Assembly (NCBI GenBank): GCA_006227805.1
Contig: SBFT01000272.1
Location: 1-6,184, forward strand
Direction of reading: 5' to 3'
DNA from: Paracoccaceae bacterium
GTDB lineage: Bacteria > Pseudomonadota > Alphaproteobacteria > Rhodobacterales > Rhodobacteraceae
Length of the DNA stretch: 6,184 nucleotides
A model generated the notes under the pieces. The model was not told the origin of the DNA, searched no databases, and was given only the letters and a program-made list of their open reading frames with translations. Positions 1 through 5,149 of the stretch are shown piece after piece (position 1 is the first letter of the stretch; the number at the start of each line of letters is the position of its first letter). A program made the translations under genes and the position numbers.

Positions 1-71
1 ACACCGAAGGCCGCGACGAACTTGCGGCCCTCCCGGTGCATGGGCACGGCGACGATCTTCAGCATGTTCAT
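1..71 (-). CDS. psd: Probable phosphatidylserine decarboxylase, N-terminal fragment (runs off left edge)
   Basis: Only the first 23 codons are visible, reading MNMLKIVAVPMHREGRKFVA and on to AFG. The block V-P-M-H-R-E-G-R-K-F-V-A-x-F, just before what would be a membrane segment, is typical of the N-terminus of short bacterial phosphatidylserine decarboxylase proenzymes. These are inner-membrane enzymes that make phosphatidylethanolamine from phosphatidylserine. The start at 71 is preferred over the in-frame ATG at 65 because AAGGA ends six bases before it. The catalytic C-terminal cleavage motif lies outside the window, so the call rests on the N-terminal pattern alone. The gene is separated by 232 bases from the upstream transport operon on the same strand and is probably a functionally unrelated housekeeping gene. 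Confidence 0.5.
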   Translation of the reverse strand, partial: MNMLKIVAVPMHREGRKFVAAFG

Positions 72-303
72 GGGCGGTCCTTCCGGTTCGGGCCGGACCC
101 TGCGCCATCGCGGCACGTCCGGGGATCGCGCTTGCGCGGATCGGACAGGCCGTCTTCGGGGCGCCCGGATCGCCGGCATCGCGCACGCAGTCCTGCCAGC
201 CGCGCGCGAAGCGGTCAACCGGGCACGCAGGTGCTGCGACAGCCGCGCGCAGGCCCGACCGACCCGGGGCCCCGGTCGCGCGTGCGCAAGACGGCCGCCC
301 GGA

Positions 304-1083
304 TCAGAGCGCCAGGGCCATGTCCTCGACTTCCGAGAGGAAATCCTCGATCAGCGAATGGAACAGCGCGGGCTTTTCCAGATGCGCGGCATGGGCTGCG
401 CCGGGAATGACCGACAGCCGCACGTCGGGCAGGTTGGTCCAGAGCGTTTCCACCTGCGGCCAGCGATAGGACCGGTCGGAATCGCCCCAGATCACCAGCG
501 TCGGCATCGTCAGCCGTTTCAGCGCCCCGCGCCCGTCCCATCCGGCCATCGCGTCCAGGGCGGCCTCGGCCGCCTGCCGGTTCGCGCGCGCGCCGATCCG
601 GGCGACGGTGGAAAATCCCTCCGCCTCGGCACCCTTGCGGAACCAGGTGGCGCCGATCCGGGCGATGGTGGCCTCGACCCCGTCGGACAGAAGCCGCGCG
701 CGCGAGGTCGCCAGCGGCTCGAAGCGATTGGGCATCAGGCCCAGCGGCCCGGTGCCGTAGAGGATCAGCCGGCGCACCGCCCCGGGGCGCATCCGGGCCA
801 TTTCCTGCGCGACCATGCCGCCCATCGAATGGCCGAGGAGCACGAAGTCGCGCACGCCCAGGTCGTCCAGCAGCGCCAGGACGGCCTCGGCCATGCCTTG
901 AATCGTGTCGCAGCCGGGGCGGTCGGTGGCCGCGCCATAGCCGGGCAGGTTCGGCGCGATCACGTCGTAGCGGTCCGAGAACCGCTCGATCTCGCGGCGC
1001 CATTGCTCGGCGCCGCCCAGGTAGCCATGCACCAGGACGAAACTGGGTCCCGAGCCGGCGCGCAGGTAGGGAAGACCGGTCAT
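304..1083 (-). CDS. Alpha/beta hydrolase, last gene of the TRAP operon
   Basis: A 259-residue protein of the alpha/beta-hydrolase fold, the usual length for single-domain cytoplasmic members. The landmarks are in order. The oxyanion-hole segment VLVHGYLGG is at about 17-24, followed by NLPGYG (45-50). The nucleophile elbow GHSMG is at 84-88 with Ser86 as nucleophile. The acid is in VIWGDSD (197-203, probably Asp203), and the general base is in PGAAHAAHLEKP (227-238, probably His231). The triad looks complete. There is no signal peptide or membrane segment, so it should act in the cytoplasm. The start at 1083 is set by a TGATG overlap with the DctM stop codon; no good Shine-Dalgarno precedes it, so translation is probably coupled. 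The substrate cannot be read from sequence: esterase, lactonase, amidase and C-C hydrolase activities all occur in this fold. Its position suggests that it processes the imported compound or a derivative, which is inference. Confidence 0.9.
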   Translation of the reverse strand: MTGLPYLRAGSGPSFVLVHGYLGGAEQWRREIERFSDRYDVIAPNLPGYGAATDRPGCDTIQGMAEAVLALLDDLGVRDFVLLGHSMGGMVAQEMARMRPGAVRRLILYGTGPLGLMPNRFEPLATSRARLLSDGVEATIARIGATWFRKGAEAEGFSTVARIGARANRQAAEAALDAMAGWDGRGALKRLTMPTLVIWGDSDRSYRWPQVETLWTNLPDVRLSVIPGAAHAAHLEKPALFHSLIEDFLSEVEDMALAL

Positions 1084-2384
1084 CAGCGCATCTGGTCCGG
1101 CAGCCACAACGCCACGTCCGGCGCCACGATCAGGATCAGGATCAGCAGAACCATCGCGGCGATGAAGGGCAGGCAGCCCAGGATCACGTCGCCGATCGAC
1201 ACCTGGTCGCGGCTGATCGCCTGTATGACGTAGAGGTTCAGTCCGACAGGCGGCGTCAGCACGGCGATCTCCATCGTGATCGTGTAGACGACGCCGAACC
1301 AGATCAGGTCGAACCCGGCCGCCGCCATCAGCGGAAAGATCGTGGGCAGGGTGATGAAGGTCATCGAGACGGGCTCGAGGAACATGCCCAGGATGATGTA
1401 GAAGATGATGACGATGGTCAGCACCGTGTAGGGCGACAATTCGAAGGACAGGAACAGTTCGGTGAATTGCTGCGGCACGCGGTAATAGGTCAGCACGAAG
1501 CCGAACAGCACCCCCGCCGAGAGCAGCAGGCCCAGATAGCCCATGGTGCGCATCGTGGCGAAGAGCGAGTCGACGAAGCCCTGCCATTTCAACCCGCCCA
1601 CGGTGAAGGCCAGGATGACCGTCAGAAGGGCCGCGACCGCGGCGGCCTCGGTCGGCGTGGCGATGCCCGCGTAGATCGCGACCGTGATCACCAGGCCGAT
1701 CAGGATGACCGGGCCCAGCGTGCTGAGGATGATCAGAAGCGGCATGCGATTGGCGTCTTCGTTCGAGGGGATGTCCTCGGGGCGGACGCGGCCCCAGATC
1801 AGCACGACGATCACGAAGCCCGTCACCAGCAGCAGGCCCGGGATGACGCCGGCGATGAACAGGTCGCCGATGCTCTGGTCGGTGACGATGCCGTAGAACA
1901 GGAGGATCAGGCTGGGCGGGATCAGGACCGAGAGGGTGCCGCCCGCCGCCAGGACGCCCGAGGACAGCCGCCGCCCGTAGCCCAGGCGCAGCATCTCGGG
2001 CAGGGCGACGCCGCCGATCGTCAGCGCGCCCACCATCGAGGACCCGCAGACCGCGCCGAAGCCCGCGCAGGCCCCGATCGAGCCATAGGCGGCCGAGCCG
2101 CGGATGCGCACGCCCTGGTGCAGGAACTGATAGAGGTTCGGGCCTATGTTCGACCTGCCTATGAGCTCGCCCAGAAAGACGAAGAGGGGTACGGCCAGCA
2201 GGATGTAGTCGATCCAGACGCCCCAGAGCTTCAGCTCGGACGACACGACCGAGGTGTTCCAGCCCTGGATGTTCCACAGAAAGGGCAGGGACGCGGCGGC
2301 CAGCGCGAAGGGGATGGGCAGGCCGATGACGATGAACAGCATCAGCAGGCCCAGAAGGCCCAGGGCCACGGTATACCATTCCAT
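1083..2384 (-). CDS. TRAP transporter large permease subunit (DctM family)
   Basis: A 433-residue, almost wholly hydrophobic protein, matching the usual length of DctM subunits, which form the ion-coupled translocation channel of TRAP transporters. Family signatures are visible: TIGGVALPEMLRLGYGRRLS (122-141); GGTLSVLIPPSLILLFYGIV (148-167), followed by T-D-Q-S-I and LFIAGVIPG; AGIATPTEAAAVAAL (239-253); and TPPVGLNLYVIQAI (377-390). About a dozen membrane segments can be drawn. The frame is open upstream to 2489, but the start at 2384 is preferred. It gives the standard N-terminus (MEWYTVALGLLGLLMLFIVI), it shares one base with the DctQ stop (TGATG), and GAGGGAG lies seven bases before it. 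The following hydrolase overlaps its stop by one base in the same way. The transported solute is not fixed by this subunit; a sulfonate is inferred from the nearby cuyA. Confidence 0.96.
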   Translation of the reverse strand: MEWYTVALGLLGLLMLFIVIGLPIPFALAAASLPFLWNIQGWNTSVVSSELKLWGVWIDYILLAVPLFVFLGELIGRSNIGPNLYQFLHQGVRIRGSAAYGSIGACAGFGAVCGSSMVGALTIGGVALPEMLRLGYGRRLSSGVLAAGGTLSVLIPPSLILLFYGIVTDQSIGDLFIAGVIPGLLLVTGFVIVVLIWGRVRPEDIPSNEDANRMPLLIILSTLGPVILIGLVITVAIYAGIATPTEAAAVAALLTVILAFTVGGLKWQGFVDSLFATMRTMGYLGLLLSAGVLFGFVLTYYRVPQQFTELFLSFELSPYTVLTIVIIFYIILGMFLEPVSMTFITLPTIFPLMAAAGFDLIWFGVVYTITMEIAVLTPPVGLNLYVIQAISRDQVSIGDVILGCLPFIAAMVLLILILIVAPDVALWLPDQMR

Positions 2385-2893
2385 CAGGCGTCTCCCTCGG
2401 TGGGACGGGCGAGGATCAGGCGCAGCAGCCGGAGCGCCACGTAGAGGGCGAAAAGCACCAGCGCCACGGCGCCGGGCATCCAGAACCACCAGCGCGGCCA
2501 GTGCAGGATTTCCGAGGCCACGCCCGAATTCAGCGCGCGGTTCGTGGCGCTGACCCCGGCATAGGCGAAGAACAGCCCCACCCCCAGCATGATGATGTGA
2601 TTGAGGATGGCGAAGACATGCTGCGCGCCGGCGGACAGGCGGTCGGTCAGCATCGTGACCTTGGGCATCGCGTCCTCGCGCAGGGCATAGGCGAGGCCGG
2701 CGAAGGCCACCGGAAACAGCAGGAGGGCGGTCGCCTCGGTGACCAGGCGGTCGGGCTTGCCCAGTCCATAGCGCGTGAAGACCCCGTACGAGATCCAGAC
2801 CATCTGGACCAGGACGATCGCGCCGCCGATTGCGGCGACCCAGCCGACGATCCGTTCGATGCCACGGATCAGGCGGTCCAAGCCGGTGTCCAT
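2384..2893 (-). CDS. TRAP transporter small permease subunit (DctQ family)
   Basis: A 169-residue membrane protein with four predicted helices at about 17-38, 53-72, 92-113 and 136-160. This is the layout and length expected of DctQ, the small subunit that pairs with DctM and helps dock the periplasmic binding protein. The segment VFTRYGLGKPDRLVTEAT (38-55) matches the usual DctQ pattern between helices 1 and 2, where 'RY' is followed by a short loop and an acidic helix start. Two in-frame ATGs occur, at 2899 and 2893. The second is chosen because AGGGAGG ends six bases before it, whereas it directly abuts the first; the difference is only two residues. The gene follows DctP after a 66-base spacer with a strong hairpin and overlaps DctM by one base, so DctQ and DctM are probably translated together. 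Confidence 0.94.
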   Translation of the reverse strand: MDTGLDRLIRGIERIVGWVAAIGGAIVLVQMVWISYGVFTRYGLGKPDRLVTEATALLLFPVAFAGLAYALREDAMPKVTMLTDRLSAGAQHVFAILNHIIMLGVGLFFAYAGVSATNRALNSGVASEILHWPRWWFWMPGAVALVLFALYVALRLLRLILARPTEGDA

Positions 2894-2899
2894 CTCCAT

Positions 2900-2906
2900 C
2901 CTCCCT
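2900..2906 (-). promoter_or_regulatory. Ribosome binding site deciding the DctQ start
   Basis: On the minus strand AGGGAGG (within GAAGGGAGG) is followed directly by ATG at 2899 and, six bases on, by a second in-frame ATG at 2893. The spacing suits the second ATG. The site also lies just downstream of the 12-bp hairpin, which leaves it single-stranded if the hairpin forms in the transcript. Confidence 0.6.
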
Positions 2907-2919
2907 TCACGGCAGAAGA

Positions 2920-2948
2920 CCGCGGCCCCGGGGTCGCCGGGGCCGCGG
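2920..2948 (-). other. Perfect 12-bp G/C hairpin between dctP and dctQ
   Basis: The arms 2920-2931 (CCGCGGCCCCGG) and 2937-2948 (CCGGGGCCGCGG) are exact reverse complements separated by five bases (GGTCG on the plus strand). In the minus-strand transcript the hairpin begins 11 bases after the DctP stop and ends about 14 bases before the DctQ Shine-Dalgarno. It is not followed by a run of U, so it does not look like a full intrinsic terminator. Such intercistronic stems are known to protect the 3' end of the upstream cistron or attenuate transcription. Either role would make binding protein exceed membrane subunits, which TRAP and ABC systems need. The structure is seen; the function is inferred. 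Confidence 0.75.
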
Positions 2949-2959
2949 GCGGTTCGGGC

Positions 2960-3946
2960 TCAGGGGGCGTGGCTGGCCAGCAGCGCGCGCACCTGGCCCG
3001 CCAGTTCGGGCCCGCAGGCCTCGTCCACGGTGGCGCTCCACTTCTCGTTGACCGAGGCCAGCAGTGCGGCGGTCTGTTCGGCCGGGATCGACACGGCCTG
3101 CCCGCCGCCCGTCATGACCGCGTTGCCGACCTGCTGATCGACCCAGGCCTCGTAGCGGGGCTGAAGCCAGGTCTCGGTCTCGGTCGCGGCCTCGATCATG
3201 GCCGCCTGTTCCTCGGGCGTCAGGGCGTCGAACTTGGCCTTGTTCATCATGTACATGATGTTGCCGTAGAAGAGGTTGGCGTTGACCATGTAGGGCATGA
3301 CCGTCCACAGCTTCCAGGACGAATAGGTGGCCACACCCATGTTGATGCCGTCGACCACGCCACGCTCGGCGGACTGGAAGACCTCCTTCGGGGCCACGAA
3401 GACGGGCTCTCCGCCCCAGGTCTCGATCATCATGCTGACCAGCGGGCCGATCGAGCGGACCAGCTTGCCGTCGAGGTTGCCGATATCGGCGATCGGCTCC
3501 TCGAACCACCATTCCTGGTCGTAGGAATAGTTCGAGTTGAGCAGCGGCACGAGGCCCACATTGGCCGCCTCTGCCCGCATCAGTTCGGCATAGGCCGCAT
3601 CCAGCGCGATCTGGTTTTCCAGGCTGACCTGCGCGGGATAGAGCGAGGTGACCGCATAGCAGGGCAGGCGGTTGTCGGCGTTGATCCACGAGATGTCCGA
3701 CACGCCCCCCTGGAGCGAGTCGACACCCTCCGACCAGCCGTGCAGCGTGGCCGAGGGGAAGACCTCGACCTTGACGCTGCCGCCGGTCTTCTCGGCGACC
3801 AGCTTGGCGAAATGGGTGAAGCCTTCGTAGCGGATATCGGCTTCGTTGACATAGGTGCTGAGGCGGATGGTGGTTTCCGCCGCCGCGGGCAGTGCGGCCA
3901 TCATGGCCAGGGCAATCGCTGTCGTGGTGACGAGGGTCTTCTGCAT
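2960..3946 (-). CDS. TRAP transporter periplasmic solute-binding protein (DctP family)
   Basis: A 328-residue secreted protein, the usual DctP length. It captures the substrate in the periplasm and delivers it to the DctQ/DctM permease. Residues 1-23 form a Sec signal peptide (MQKTLVTTT, hydrophobic core, ALPAAA before ETT). Family marks include TIRLSTYVNEAD at the mature N-terminus; KLVRSIGPL (161-169), whose Arg164 sits where DctP proteins carry the arginine that binds the substrate's acidic group; and GGEPVFVAPKEVFQSAERG (178-196) followed by VVDG. The frame extends upstream to 3979, but 3946 is chosen because it starts the signal peptide and has GGGAG about five to six bases upstream. The mature protein has two cysteines, Cys96 and Cys311, a possible disulfide. 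It is the first gene of the transport operon, divergent from the LysR gene. A sulfonate ligand such as cysteate is inferred from the neighbouring cuyA; a carboxylate is the alternative. Confidence 0.95.
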   Translation of the reverse strand: MQKTLVTTTAIALAMMAALPAAAETTIRLSTYVNEADIRYEGFTHFAKLVAEKTGGSVKVEVFPSATLHGWSEGVDSLQGGVSDISWINADNRLPCYAVTSLYPAQVSLENQIALDAAYAELMRAEAANVGLVPLLNSNYSYDQEWWFEEPIADIGNLDGKLVRSIGPLVSMMIETWGGEPVFVAPKEVFQSAERGVVDGINMGVATYSSWKLWTVMPYMVNANLFYGNIMYMMNKAKFDALTPEEQAAMIEAATETETWLQPRYEAWVDQQVGNAVMTGGGQAVSIPAEQTAALLASVNEKWSATVDEACGPELAGQVRALLASHAP

Positions 3947-4033
3947 TGATCTCTCCCGGTTGCGCGGGCTTTCGGACATCGCATTCCGCCATCAGCCCTT
4001 TGTCGACTGCGCATCTCGCAGCTTGAGGGAAAG

Positions 4034-4062
4034 GCTACAGAGGCCCGGTCTTTGCGCGCCAA
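4034..4062 (-). promoter_or_regulatory. Candidate promoter of the TRAP operon
   Basis: On the minus strand TTGGCG (4062-4057) and TGTAGC (4039-4034) are separated by 17 bases. They match 4 of 6 and 3 of 6 positions of the sigma-70 -35 and -10 consensus, as is common for activator-dependent promoters. Transcription would start near 4027, leaving a leader of about 80 bases before DctP. The centre of the LysR box (4090) is then about 63 bases upstream of the start, close to the -65 position where LysR-type activators usually bind their recognition site. Confidence 0.4.
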
Positions 4063-4080
4063 TTCAAACATGTCATTCAA

Positions 4081-4099
4081 TCATGCAGGTTTTGCATGA
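4081..4099. promoter_or_regulatory. LysR-type operator, copy 1 (ATGC-N7-GCAT)
   Basis: The sequence TCATGCAGGTTTTGCATGA is a perfect 7-bp inverted repeat (TCATGCA/TGCATGA) around five bases. Inside it, 4083-4097 is ATGC-N7-GCAT, the textbook LysR T-N11-A box. It sits in the divergent region, 42 bases before the LysR start and about 135 bases before the DctP start, so one bound regulator could activate the transport operon and repress its own gene. A near copy lies upstream of cuyA at 5055-5072. Confidence 0.8.
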
Positions 4100-4125
4100 C
4101 TTGCCATGGGGTCGCGGTCTATCAT
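4096..4125 (+). promoter_or_regulatory. Candidate promoter of the LysR regulator gene
   Basis: TATCAT at 4120-4125 matches 5 of 6 positions of the -10 consensus. ATGACT at 4096-4101, 18 bases upstream, matches 4 of 6 of the -35 consensus. The -35 hexamer overlaps the right arm of LysR operator copy 1, the usual arrangement for autorepression. A start near 4132 would leave a leader of only about 10 bases and cut into the Shine-Dalgarno, so the true start may differ. Confidence 0.3.
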
Positions 4126-4141
4126 CGGACAGGGATGCGCT

Positions 4142-5026
4142 ATGGACTTGAATTGGCTACAGGATTTCGTCTGCCTTGCCCGCACGCTGAATTTCACGCG
4201 TGCCGCGGAAGAACGCAACATCACGCAGCCCGCATTCAGCCGCCGGATAAAAGCGCTCGAAAATTGGATCGGTATCCCATTAATTAAGCGTTCCAGTTAT
4301 CCGGTGCAGCTGTCCGAGGCGGGGCTCCAGTTCCTTCCGGTGGCGCGCAACGCCATCGCCGAGCTGACCGACATCCGCCAGACCCTGCGCGCCCAGGAGC
4401 GCGGCGTCACCGCCTTCCAGCGTTTCGCGGTGCTGCACACGATTTCGGTCAACTTCCTGTCGCGCCGGATCAGCGAGATGGAGCGCGACATCCCCAACCT
4501 GCGGGTGCGCGTCTATTCCGACCACCTGCGGGCCTGCTGCCAGATGCTGTCGGACGGCAATTGCGACTTCCTGCTCTATTACAGCCATCGCGGCGTCCAG
4601 CCCGAATTCGACGAGGCGCAATTCGCCCGCAAGGACATAGGCACCGAACAGATGTTCCCCGTCGCCCAGGCCGAGGCGGCGCGGCGCAACGGCTGGTCGC
4701 TGGACCGGCCCGACGGCAGGCGGATCCCCTACCTGGGCTATGACCCGTCCAGTTTCCTGGGCACCGTCGTCGACCAGACGATCGGCGCGCGCGAGCCGCC
4801 CCTGGCGCTGTGCTACATGGATGGCCTGACCGAAGCCATCAAGCGCCGGACGCTGGACGGCAGCGGCGTCGCCTGGCTGCCCGAAAGTGTGATCGCCGCC
4901 GAAATGGCGGAGGGCCGGATCCTGCGCGTGGGCGGCGACAGCTGGGCGGCCACGCTGACCTTGTCGCTCTTCTGTTCGCCGGGGCGGCTCGACAGGACCG
5001 GCGAGGCGGTCTGGGCGGCGCTCTGA
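4142..5026 (+). CDS. cuyR: LysR-type transcriptional regulator, likely regulator of cuyA and the TRAP operon
   Basis: A 294-residue LysR-family regulator, the standard family length. Residues 1-60 form the winged helix-turn-helix: MDLNWLQDFVCLARTLNFTR, then AAEERNITQPAFSRRIKALE (21-40) and PLIKRSS. A linker helix (about 60-88) leads to an effector-binding domain (about 91-290). The frame is open from 4106, but 4142 is preferred because it begins the family's 'M-L-W-L-F' start and AGGGA (4131-4135) ends six bases upstream. Transcription is divergent from the TRAP operon and convergent with none; cuyA follows on the same strand after 123 bases. LysR boxes sit on both sides of the gene. The name is given by position next to cuyA. 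The effector domain has Cys132, Cys133 and Cys141, and the stretch LHTISVNF recalls HypT/YjiE-like members, a weak resemblance judged by eye. The likely inducer is cysteate or a related metabolite, by inference. The codons ATA (Ile36) and TTA (Leu47), rare in such DNA, occur in the DNA-binding part. Confidence 0.9.
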   Translation: MDLNWLQDFVCLARTLNFTRAAEERNITQPAFSRRIKALENWIGIPLIKRSSYPVQLSEAGLQFLPVARNAIAELTDIRQTLRAQERGVTAFQRFAVLHTISVNFLSRRISEMERDIPNLRVRVYSDHLRACCQMLSDGNCDFLLYYSHRGVQPEFDEAQFARKDIGTEQMFPVAQAEAARRNGWSLDRPDGRRIPYLGYDPSSFLGTVVDQTIGAREPPLALCYMDGLTEAIKRRTLDGSGVAWLPESVIAAEMAEGRILRVGGDSWAATLTLSLFCSPGRLDRTGEAVWAAL

Positions 5027-5054
5027 CGGCGCTGGAGCCGGCCCGCGCCAGCCT

Positions 5055-5072
5055 TCATGCAGGAACGGCATG
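5055..5072. promoter_or_regulatory. LysR-type operator, copy 2, upstream of cuyA
   Basis: TCATGCAGGAACGGCATG matches the left 18 bases of operator copy 1 at 14 positions, differing only in the four spacer bases (AACG for TTTT). It has the same ATGC-N7-GCAT core (5057-5071; T5058-N11-A5070). It begins 29 bases after the LysR stop codon and its centre is 86 bases before the cuyA start codon. The simplest reading is that the same regulator controls cuyA from its own promoter. Confidence 0.75.
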
Positions 5073-5090
5073 GAGTTACGCGGAATTCGC

Positions 5091-5119
5091 ATTAGTGAAG
5101 ACACCGGACCCGCTCTAGG
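5091..5119 (+). promoter_or_regulatory. Candidate activator-dependent promoter of cuyA
   Basis: TCTAGG (5114-5119) is a weak -10-like hexamer, with only ATTAGT (5091-5096) at the -35 position 17 bases upstream. A start near 5126 would put the LysR box centre (5064) at about -62, matching the geometry proposed for the TRAP promoter. GACCC (5107-5111) and GGGTC (5118-5122) form a small inverted repeat around the -10. The placement is guided mainly by the operator, so it is tentative. Confidence 0.22.
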
Positions 5120-5149
5120 GTCGGGCCACACCAGACAGGACACCCGACC

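Noticed and set aside
260..278. Inverted repeat CGACC/GGTCG with GGGGCCCC in the loop, after the hydrolase, as a terminator
   Set aside because: The stem is only five pairs with a 9-base loop, there is no downstream U-tract on the minus strand, and such repeats are expected in GC-rich spacers.
22..1233. Long plus-strand open frame antisense to psd, the hydrolase and part of dctM
   Set aside because: Low-complexity Arg/Gly/Ala/His composition without domains; the opposite strand holds convincing gene families.
304..2379. A single 691-codon minus-strand frame suggesting a membrane protein-hydrolase fusion
   Set aside because: The hydrolase frame is merely open upstream through dctM in a shifted frame. 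The N-terminal part is arginine/proline-rich and is not the DctM sequence. The real start is at the TGATG overlap at 1083.
2501..3949. Long plus-strand open frame antisense to dctQ and dctP
   Set aside because: Composition typical of the antisense of GC-rich genes, crossing the intercistronic hairpin; no family features.
4106..4141. Twelve-residue N-terminal extension of the LysR protein starting at 4106
   Set aside because: No Shine-Dalgarno at suitable spacing, the family start aligns with the ATG at 4142, and the extension would overlap the proposed promoter.
5031..5052. GCTGG/CCAGC inverted repeat after the regulator stop, as a terminator
   Set aside because: A five-pair stem with a 12-base loop and no T-run; too weak to support.
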